DNA from: an uncultured Armatimonadota bacterium
GTDB lineage: Bacteria > Armatimonadota > Armatimonadia > Armatimonadales > Armatimonadaceae
NCBI GenBank assembly: GCA_903915615.1
Contig: CAIWTR010000092.1
Location: 1 to 5,033, forward strand
Length of the DNA stretch: 5,033 bases
Direction: 5' to 3'
Shown: positions 1 through 5,033 of the stretch, in pieces
Layout: each line of letters begins with the position of its first letter
Numbering within the stretch: position 1 is the first letter of the stretch
Translations under genes and position numbers: made by a program
The notes under the pieces: model-generated
Seen by the model: only the letters and a program-made list of their open reading frames with translations
What the model was told of the DNA's origin: nothing
Databases searched by the model: none

Positions 1-1
1 A

Positions 2-1384
2 GTCGACTTCTCGGATGCCAAAGGGCTTGTTGTCGGCTCTGCAGTCCGCCTCGCCGGAATCCATATTGGCTCTGTGAACAACATCGAGCTCGTCGCAAAC
101 AAAGCCAGATTGACGCTTCGCGTCGAGAACAAGTATCCACTAGTGGCCGATACACAATTCGAAATCGTGACGCCGCTGATTGGGTCGCCTCCGTACGTGC
201 AAGTCACGATGGGAACTGCCACGGCGTCCATTAGTGAAAATTCCGTGATGACGGGGCGTGACACACGGGGCATGGAAGGGATTGTCAACACAGCAGATTC
301 AGTTCTGACGAAAGTTGACAATGTGATGAGCGATAAACAGCTGCAGGAAGACATCCGCGTCACGGTTCACAATCTGCGTCTCGCATCCGAGCAGCTTCCA
401 GGCGCTCTCAAGCAGGCTGAGCGCATCATGGAAAATGCCGCCGAACTGAGCGCATCCACGGCAAGTCTTGTCCCGAAGATTGAGTTGCAGCTAACGCAAC
501 TGACTAAGCAGACGAATGGTCTCCTTGGCGATGTTCGCAGCGCCGCGCAAAGCGGTAAGAAGGTCGCAGATGAAGCGGTCGGCCTTACGCAGGAGCTCAA
601 GGGAACCGTATCGGATAATCGTGCGGCGATACGGGATTCCGTCGCAGCCACAAACGAGACGGTGCGCACTATTTCAAAGCTCGTGGATGACCTTCGTCTA
701 ACGCTGACTGATCCTACGATGACGGCCGGAATTAAGGGCTCTGTTGCGAACATGGAAGCCATCACCGCAAACACTGTCAAGATCACCCAAAAGCTTGATG
801 AGACCGTTGCAGGCCTCGAAAAACTGGTGAACGATCCCGTTCTCGGTAATGACATCCGCACAACCATTGCAAATGTGAAAGACACCAGCGCGTCCGTAAA
901 AGACATCACCAAACGAGCGGAATCCATCCGATTACCGGGCGAGCGCCGCGGAGGAGCTGTAAAACCTGGCATCAACATCCCAGAGATTGCCGAACCCGGC
1001 TTGACCTTCGATGCGCGATACGGTACAAAGTCCGGGCGCCTTCGACAGGATGTCCATGCGGTTGTGCCTGGATTCGCTCCAGACAGCTACCTTCGCCTCG
1101 GTTTATTCGATGCAACAGAAGGCAATCGGGTGGATATTCAACAGGGCATTATTCGTAGTGACAGCAGTGTGCTTAGGTACGGGCTGTTTGCTGGGAAACT
1201 GGGTGTGGGGCTTGACCAGTCGCTTCGTGGGTATGACTTCCGCTTGGATGTCTGGAATCCGGTTGCGATTACGGCCGATGCCCGATTGCGGAAACGTCTG
1301 AATGCAGGTACAGCATTGTTTGCTGGCTACGACGGGATAGGTCGTGCTGGTGGACCCGTCATTGGCATTCAGTGGAAGAGGTAA
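2..1384 (+). CDS. MCE/MlaD-family lipid-transport protein with helical stalk and C-terminal beta-rich (putative outer-membrane barrel) domain, 5'-partial
   Basis: The frame is open to the window edge, so the true start and the expected N-terminal membrane anchor lie upstream; the GTG at 74 is an internal valine codon. Nucleotides 2-223 encode the end of an MCE domain: the GLVVGSAVRLAGIHIGSV segment (23-76) matches the family pattern of GL..G..V...G..vG.V, followed by beta strands and a PLIGSPPYVQVTMG segment. Nucleotides about 270-950 encode a long, Gly- and Pro-poor, heptad-like helical region rich in Ala, Thr, Leu and Lys, with degenerate repeats. From about 1001 to the stop the protein changes to short alternating strands, about eight or nine by eye, ending in VIGIQWKR. 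MCE proteins bind lipids and work with an MlaE/MlaF-type ABC transporter to move phospholipids between membranes. The C-terminal part plausibly forms an outer-membrane barrel, making a one-piece bridge across the envelope; that is inference. The MCE assignment is firm, the barrel moderate. Confidence 0.88.
   Translation, partial: VDFSDAKGLVVGSAVRLAGIHIGSVNNIELVANKARLTLRVENKYPLVADTQFEIVTPLIGSPPYVQVTMGTATASISENSVMTGRDTRGMEGIVNTADSVLTKVDNVMSDKQLQEDIRVTVHNLRLASEQLPGALKQAERIMENAAELSASTASLVPKIELQLTQLTKQTNGLLGDVRSAAQSGKKVADEAVGLTQELKGTVSDNRAAIRDSVAATNETVRTISKLVDDLRLTLTDPTMTAGIKGSVANMEAITANTVKITQKLDETVAGLEKLVNDPVLGNDIRTTIANVKDTSASVKDITKRAESIRLPGERRGGAVKPGINIPEIAEPGLTFDARYGTKSGRLRQDVHAVVPGFAPDSYLRLGLFDATEGNRVDIQQGIIRSDSSVLRYGLFAGKLGVGLDQSLRGYDFRLDVWNPVAITADARLRKRLNAGTALFAGYDGIGRAGGPVIGIQWKR
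326..895 (+). repeat. Degenerate repeats in the helical stalk of the MCE protein
   Basis: Four related segments recur in the translated stalk at nucleotides 326-388, 611-673, 704-772 and 827-895. The shared pattern is an Asp (often Asp-Pro) followed about seven residues later by Ile-(Lys/Arg), then a small/hydroxyl pair, Val or Ile, and in most copies an Asn: compare SDKQLQEDIRVTVHN, TDPTMTAGIKGSVAN and NDPVLGNDIRTTIAN. The second copy (SDNRAAIRDSV) is two residues shorter before the Ile. The last two copies are 41 residues apart, and the first and third are 126 residues apart, about three times that period. The repeats are at protein level only; no long DNA identity is apparent. They probably reflect duplication within the stalk. 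Confidence 0.5.
1374..1381 (+). promoter_or_regulatory. Ribosome binding site of rplI
   Basis: The purine run GGAAGAGG ends 7 nt before the ATG at 1389 and supports that start. It lies within the last codons of the upstream MCE gene, whose stop is at 1382-1384, so translation of the two genes is probably coupled. Confidence 0.75.
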
Positions 1385-1388
1385 CGAG

Positions 1389-1835
1389 ATGAAAGTAATT
1401 CTGAATAAGGATATTGCAAAGGTTGGACGCGAGGACGAAGTCGTCGCGGTTTCAGATGGCTATGCGCGCAACTACCTGTTCCCACGTGGGCTGGCAGTCG
1501 AGGCTGCTGGTGGTGCTCTTCGTCAGCTCGAAATCAAGCTTGCTGCTGAAGATCGCAAGGCTGTAAACCTGTTGGCGTCTGCTCAGGCAGCACAGGTTGC
1601 CATCGAAGGCAAAACCGTGGAAATCACTGCCAAGGCTGGTAGTGGAGATCGCCTCTTCGGTTCGATCACCGCGGCTGACATCGCTACTGCAATCCACACA
1701 TCACTTGGTGTTGTGGTTGACAAGCGTAAGGTCAACCTCCATGACCCAATCAAGGCTGTTGGAACATTCACTGTGCCTGTAAAGCTGCACCGTGACATCA
1801 CTGTTGAACTCACGGTCTCTGTAAACAAGGCCTAA
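1389..1835 (+). CDS. rplI: 50S ribosomal protein L9
   Basis: Encodes a 148-residue protein, essentially the usual L9 length (149 in E. coli). L9 binds 23S rRNA near the base of the L1 stalk and helps maintain translational fidelity and reading frame. The N-terminal domain begins MKVILNKDIAKVGRED and contains the family signature around residues 13-39, with the conserved GYARNYLFPRGLAV stretch that contacts rRNA. A long charged and Ala-rich connecting helix follows (about residues 40-75), then the C-terminal domain with RLFGSIT and a closing alternating-strand segment (VKLHRDITVELTVSV). The start at 1389 matches the family N-terminus and has a good ribosome binding site; an in-frame ATG at 1344 would add residues not found in L9 and overlap the MCE gene. 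The gene follows the MCE gene by 4 nt and precedes dnaB, a common bacterial neighbour; rpsF, ssb and rpsR, which often precede rplI, are not in this window. Confidence 0.97.
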   Translation: MKVILNKDIAKVGREDEVVAVSDGYARNYLFPRGLAVEAAGGALRQLEIKLAAEDRKAVNLLASAQAAQVAIEGKTVEITAKAGSGDRLFGSITAADIATAIHTSLGVVVDKRKVNLHDPIKAVGTFTVPVKLHRDITVELTVSVNKA

Positions 1836-1853
1836 TCGGGGACATTACCTCTG

Positions 1854-1895
1854 CAAACCCCCGTGGGCTGTGATGCCTCCGGGGGTTTGTGATTT
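1854..1895 (+). terminator. Strong GC-rich hairpin after rplI: terminator or attenuator
   Basis: A perfect 10-bp inverted repeat, CAAACCCCCG (1854-1863) and CGGGGGTTTG (1880-1889), encloses a 16-nt spacer that can itself extend the stem after one mismatch (GGGC against GCCT, with a GU pair). It starts 18 nt after the rplI stop. The downstream T tract is weak (TGATTTCT), so termination may be partial and allow read-through into dnaB. The right arm ends 13 nt before the dnaB ATG, so the structure could also affect dnaB translation. Confidence 0.7.
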
Positions 1896-1902
1896 CTAAC
1901 GT

Positions 1903-3303
1903 ATGCTGGAACGAATACCACCCCAAAATATCGAAGCCGAAATGGCTGTTCTTGGCGCGATGCTGCTCGGCGAACGCGCTGCGATTGAGCGTGCCAGTGA
2001 GCTGCTGCTTCGGGATGACTTTTATCGCGAAGCACACGCGCGAATTTACGAGGCGATGCTTGCGATCTCTGAAAAGGGTGAGCCTGTAGACATCGTCACC
2101 CTGTCGGAAGAGCTGCAGCGCCGCAATCACCTTGAACTCGTAGGCGGGCTTGCCTACATGATGCAGCTGGGTGAGTTCGTGCCGACGACATCAAATGTCA
2201 CTTACTACGCCCGGATTGTTCAGCAAAAGGCAATCCTACGGAAGCTCATCGAAACCAGCTCACAGATTGCCGGGCTTGCCTATCAGGATCCAGACAACGT
2301 GGATGTTCTGGTCGATCAGGCTGAAAAACTCATGCTGGATGTCGGGCAGCGTAGACGACAGGGAGGCTTTACGCCCCTCAAGCCGCTCCTGTCCGAGACC
2401 TTCGACAAAATCGAACATCTCTATTCCGAAAAGGATGTCACAACCGGCGTAGACACGGGTTTCATCGATCTCAACTACATGACATCCGGGCTGCAAAAGG
2501 GTGATCTCATCATCGTTGCTGCCAGACCATCGATGGGTAAGACCGCGCTAACCCTCACGATGGGACAGAACGCCGCGCTCCTTGGCAAAACGGTTGCAGT
2601 GTTCTCCCTTGAAATGAGCAAGGAATCGCTTACGCAGAGAATGATGTGTTCTGAGGCACGTGTGGATGCACACCGACTTAGAACCGGACACCTGCATGCC
2701 GATGACTGGACGCGCCTTGCCGAAGCGGTGGACAGACTGTGGAAGTGCAGCCTGTTCATTGATGACACAACCGATATGTCGGCCCTTGAGATGCGCTCAA
2801 AATGCCGCCGTCTAAAAGCTGAGCATGGCCTGGATTTGGTGATTGTCGACTACCTGCAGCTGATGCGTGGTTCATCCAAAGATGCGGAAAGTCGCAACTA
2901 CGAGATCACCGAAATTGCGCGTGGCCTCAAAAATCTTGCAAGAGAAATGGACTGTCCGGTCATTGCTCTCTCGCAGCTTTCGCGTCGTGTTGAACAGCGT
3001 GAAGACAAGCGTCCAATGCTTTCTGACCTCCGTGAGTCTGGTGCAATCGAGGCCGAAGCAGATATCGTTGGCTTTATCTACCGTCCAGCCTACTACGCTC
3101 GTAAAGAGGCCGTCACCGTCGAAGATGACGACCAAAAGGATGCCGCAAAGGCATCGGATAATGCCTACAACGATGCAGAAGAAGCTGAGTTCATCATCGC
3201 CAAACAACGTAATGGCCCGACAGGGACAGTGAAACTGGCATTCATTCCGAAGTTTGCGCGTTTTGAGAACTTGGCACAGCGCTCGGATGATAGTTTGTTA
3301 TGA
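1903..3303 (+). CDS. dnaB: Replicative DNA helicase DnaB
   Basis: Encodes 466 residues, close to the family norm (E. coli 471). DnaB is the hexameric ATP-driven 5'-3' helicase that unwinds DNA at the replication fork and recruits primase. The N-terminal domain opens with the typical LERIPPQNIEAEMAVLGAML. After a linker, the RecA-like motor shows Walker A ARPSMGKT (residues 207-214), a glutamate in FSLEM (E237) expected to be catalytic, Walker B LVIVDYLQL (D316), the LSQLSRRVEQR and LSDLRESGAIE motifs, and KQRNGPTGT with the likely arginine finger R436. Residues about 399-427 form an acidic, Ala/Asp-rich insertion between the YRPAYY and AEFIIAKQRNG blocks, roughly 17 residues longer than in typical DnaB. 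No intein is present. The ATG at 1903 fits the conserved N-terminus, but no Shine-Dalgarno is visible at normal spacing; the only G-rich run is buried in the upstream hairpin. Confidence 0.97.
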   Translation: MLERIPPQNIEAEMAVLGAMLLGERAAIERASELLLRDDFYREAHARIYEAMLAISEKGEPVDIVTLSEELQRRNHLELVGGLAYMMQLGEFVPTTSNVTYYARIVQQKAILRKLIETSSQIAGLAYQDPDNVDVLVDQAEKLMLDVGQRRRQGGFTPLKPLLSETFDKIEHLYSEKDVTTGVDTGFIDLNYMTSGLQKGDLIIVAARPSMGKTALTLTMGQNAALLGKTVAVFSLEMSKESLTQRMMCSEARVDAHRLRTGHLHADDWTRLAEAVDRLWKCSLFIDDTTDMSALEMRSKCRRLKAEHGLDLVIVDYLQLMRGSSKDAESRNYEITEIARGLKNLAREMDCPVIALSQLSRRVEQREDKRPMLSDLRESGAIEAEADIVGFIYRPAYYARKEAVTVEDDDQKDAAKASDNAYNDAEEAEFIIAKQRNGPTGTVKLAFIPKFARFENLAQRSDDSLL

Positions 3304-3448
3304 TGCGCGGTTGTCGCAGCTGTGTCGGAATGCTGGCTGAATGTTGGTGGATTCGGATTGGTTGCCTTTGTCGTTGGTTTCCGGATGCCGCATTTGATTC
3401 GTCGTTTTGTGACCAGGATACGTCCGGTTTATTGGAGGCTGTCTCGAT
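3304..3448 (+). other. Intergenic region between dnaB and purD, G/T-rich
   Basis: This 145-nt gap is the longest non-coding stretch in the window. By hand count about 54 of the 70 bases from 3342 to 3411 are G or T, so the transcript would be poor in A and C. I find no convincing terminator hairpin after dnaB. A promoter for purD may lie here, but no pair of hexamers is persuasive. Its 3' end carries the purD ribosome binding site. Confidence 0.5.
3434..3438 (+). promoter_or_regulatory. Ribosome binding site of purD
   Basis: GGAGG lies 10 nt before the ATG at 3449 and is the clearest Shine-Dalgarno in the window. It fixes the purD start, which also matches the family N-terminus. Confidence 0.8.
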
Positions 3449-4726
3449 ATGAAGATCCTCGTGATCGGTGGTGGTGGACGCGAACATGCCATCTGCTGGA
3501 AGCTCGCGCAATCCAAGGACGTTCATAAAGTCTATTGTGCACCCGGTAATGCGGGCACGGCGGCTGTTGCTGAAAATGTTGACATTGCGGTGACCGACAT
3601 TGCCGGCCTTGTCCAGTTCGCACAGCACCAACAGATTGACCTTACGGTTGTCGGCCCAGAAAAGCCTTTGATTCTTGGCGTCGTGGATGCCTTTGAAGCG
3701 GCCGGACTGCGGATCTTTGGCCCTACCGCTGAAAATGCCCAGCTCGAGGGCTCAAAGGTGTTTTCAAAGCAGCTGATGAAGCAGGCTGGTGTACCTACGG
3801 CTTCGTTTGAGGTTTTTGAGACCGCACCTGATGCGCTCGCTTATCTTGCGGCGGCAACGTACCCGATTGTCATCAAAGCGGATGGCGATGCGGCAGGAAA
3901 AGGCGTCGTTGTGGCGGCCAGTCTCGAAGAAGCACAGGATGCCATCACACGCATCATGGTAACCCGCGAGTTTGGCGCAAGTGGTGACAAGGTTGTCATA
4001 GAGGCCTGTCTGAACGGCCCGGAAGCAAGCCTGATGGCCTTTGTGGATGGCGATACCGTTGTGCCGATGCTTCTGGCGCAGGACCATAAACGTATTGGCG
4101 AGGGCGACACTGGGCCGAACACGGGCGGAATGGGAGCCTATGGTCCAGTACCGGGGATTTCTCAAGATGAAATCAACGCCATGTGCGATGTCATCATCAA
4201 ACCAGTTGTGCGTGCCATCAAATCAACCGGGATCCCGTACCGTGGTGTATTGTTTGCTGGCATCATGTTGACTCCTGATGGACCGATGTGTCTTGAATAC
4301 AACTGCCGCTTCGGGGATCCCGAGACGGAAATCGTACTCCCTTTGCTTGAAACGGATTTAGTCGAAGTCATTAATGCGTGTGTGGATGCGCGTCTTGACC
4401 AAATCGATGTCGTGTTTTCCCGACGTAGCGCCGTTACTGTTGTTCTCGCAGCGCATGGTTATCCTGGGGCTGTTCGGACAGGCGATGTCATTTCGGGCTT
4501 AGAAGATGCCGTAAAGCTTGATGCTGTCGCAGTATTTCACGCTGGTACACGCTTGGCCGAGGATGGCACCGTTCACTCAAGTGGCGGACGTGTCCTTACG
4601 GTTACATCAACGGGTGACAGCTTCGAGGAAGCCCGTGAGCGGGCTTATGCGGCGCTACATCGTATTCACATGGATGGTGGTCAATTCCGCCGGGATATCG
4701 GCTGGCGCGCTACTCAAGAAGGCTAA
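3449..4726 (+). CDS. purD: Phosphoribosylamine-glycine ligase (GAR synthetase)
   Basis: Encodes 425 residues, the normal length for a stand-alone bacterial PurD. It joins glycine to 5-phosphoribosylamine using ATP, giving glycinamide ribonucleotide, the second step of de novo purine synthesis, in the cytosol. The N-terminal domain starts MKILVIGGGGREHAICWKL with the family GGGGREHA loop (7-14) and CAPGNAGTA. The ATP-grasp part contains KADGDAAGKG (143-152), QDHKR (211-215) and DTGPNTGGMGAYGPVP (220-235). The family signature EYNCRFGDPETE (from E283) supplies likely metal ligands E283 and N285 and R287. The C-terminal end, GGQFRRDIGWRA, is also typical. One oddity is D147 in the KADG-x-AAGKG loop, where Leu is usual. 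No other pur gene is in the window. The next gene starts 4 nt after the stop, suggesting a shared transcript. Confidence 0.97.
   Translation: MKILVIGGGGREHAICWKLAQSKDVHKVYCAPGNAGTAAVAENVDIAVTDIAGLVQFAQHQQIDLTVVGPEKPLILGVVDAFEAAGLRIFGPTAENAQLEGSKVFSKQLMKQAGVPTASFEVFETAPDALAYLAAATYPIVIKADGDAAGKGVVVAASLEEAQDAITRIMVTREFGASGDKVVIEACLNGPEASLMAFVDGDTVVPMLLAQDHKRIGEGDTGPNTGGMGAYGPVPGISQDEINAMCDVIIKPVVRAIKSTGIPYRGVLFAGIMLTPDGPMCLEYNCRFGDPETEIVLPLLETDLVEVINACVDARLDQIDVVFSRRSAVTVVLAAHGYPGAVRTGDVISGLEDAVKLDAVAVFHAGTRLAEDGTVHSSGGRVLTVTSTGDSFEEARERAYAALHRIHMDGGQFRRDIGWRATQEG
4716..4722 (+). promoter_or_regulatory. Ribosome binding site of the phosphodiesterase-like gene
   Basis: AAGAAGG lies 8 nt before the ATG at 4731, inside the last purD codons. 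It supports this start over the in-frame GTG at 4677, which would overlap purD by 50 nt and add 18 residues that do not look like a signal peptide. Confidence 0.5.
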
Positions 4727-4730
4727 TGTC

Positions 4731-5033
4731 ATGAACGTTCACGCACGGGCACATTCGCACAACGATTACGAACACACTCGGCCGCTGGTTGATGCGCTAA
4801 ATGCCGGATTTGCATCCGTCGAAGCAGACATCTACCTCGTTGATGGCAAGCTTTTGGTCGCTCATGACCGCAAAGATGTACGTCCAGAGCGAACGCTCGA
4901 GGCACTCTATCTGAGACCGATGATGGAGCGGATACAGCGAACGGGGAGTGTTCAGCCAGGAATCTCTACCTTTCAGTTGATGATTGACATTAAAGCGAAC
5001 TCCGCCGATGTTCTTCCAATCCTTGACCGTGCA
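4731..5033 (+). CDS. PI-PLC/glycerophosphodiester phosphodiesterase-superfamily protein (AIM6-like), 3'-partial
   Basis: Only the first 101 codons are present; the frame runs open to the window end. The N-terminus reads ARAHSHNDYEHTRPLVDAL, then GFASVEADIYLVDGKLLVAHD, the pattern of the TIM-barrel phosphodiesterases related to GDPD and PI-PLC. The HSHNDY block (residues 8-13) replaces the GDPD HRG motif, E31-x-D33 is the likely metal-binding pair, and H45-D46 matches the conserved HD. FQLMIDIKAN (about 80-89) resembles the next metal/substrate strand (e.g. LMIDIK). I recognise this as the subfamily related to yeast AIM6, usually annotated only as a PI-PLC/GDPD family protein; substrate unknown. 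Many relatives are secreted, but with the ATG at 4731 there is no signal peptide, so it appears cytosolic. It follows purD by 4 nt. The superfamily call is good; the exact reaction cannot be given. Confidence 0.85.
   Translation, partial: MNVHARAHSHNDYEHTRPLVDALNAGFASVEADIYLVDGKLLVAHDRKDVRPERTLEALYLRPMMERIQRTGSVQPGISTFQLMIDIKANSADVLPILDRA

Noticed and set aside
367..978. A 203-codon open frame on the - strand inside the MCE gene
   Set aside because: It lies wholly antisense to a well-supported helical region, is Ser/Arg/Val-rich as reverse-strand shadows often are, and shows no recognisable domain.
1804..1902. Promoter for dnaB near TTGAAC (1804) or TTGTGA (1887)
   Set aside because: No acceptable -10 hexamer occurs at 16-18 nt from either.
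1903..3303. Intein in dnaB, a common insertion site
   Set aside because: The motor motifs run continuously with normal spacing; the only extra sequence is the short acidic insertion, far too small for an intein.
3381..3427. Inverted repeat CCGGA/TCCGG in the dnaB-purD gap
   Set aside because: Only 5 bp with a 37-nt loop and no T tract; expected by chance.
3407..3435. Possible promoter TTGTGA (3407) and TATTGG (3430) with 17-nt spacing
   Set aside because: The -10 match is poor and overlaps the purD Shine-Dalgarno, so transcription would start too close to the ATG to include it.
3322..3528. A 68-codon + frame starting in the dnaB-purD gap
   Set aside because: It runs out of frame into the start of purD, which has a strong ribosome binding site, and has a Trp/Arg-rich, unlikely composition.

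Overview
The window holds five protein-coding genes, all on the + strand and tightly packed: a 5'-truncated MCE/MlaD-type lipid-transport protein (2-1384), ribosomal protein L9 rplI (1389-1835), replicative helicase dnaB (1903-3303), phosphoribosylamine-glycine ligase purD (3449-4726), and the first 101 codons of a PI-PLC/glycerophosphodiesterase-superfamily protein (4731-5033). I see no RNA genes, mobile elements, CRISPR arrays or inteins.

The source is a bacterium with moderate GC (a little over half, by eye). An MCE protein whose C-terminal part looks like a small outer-membrane beta-barrel points to a two-membrane (diderm) cell. The architecture of MCE domain, long helical stalk and C-terminal beta domain is one I associate with diderm lineages of the Terrabacteria side of the tree (e.g. 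Veillonella, Armatimonadota) rather than with Proteobacteria, whose MlaD is short. Together with the MCE-rplI-dnaB order, this makes an Armatimonadota-like organism my best guess. It is inference and not proven by the sequence.

Layout. The MCE gene and rplI are 4 nt apart, and the rplI ribosome binding site lies inside the last MCE codons, so they are very likely co-transcribed. After rplI a strong GC-rich hairpin (1854-1889) looks like a terminator or attenuator. dnaB begins only 13 nt past it and has no evident Shine-Dalgarno. A 145-nt G/T-rich gap separates dnaB from purD, which has a clear GGAGG site. purD and the phosphodiesterase-like gene are 4 nt apart and probably form a second co-transcribed pair.

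Functionally this is mainly a housekeeping segment: translation (L9), replication (DnaB), purine synthesis (PurD), plus an envelope lipid-trafficking protein and a phosphodiester-hydrolase-like protein. The least ordinary item is the MCE protein with its repeated stalk and putative barrel. Smaller oddities are an acidic insertion in DnaB, the hairpin next to an SD-less dnaB start, and a substitution in a highly conserved PurD loop.
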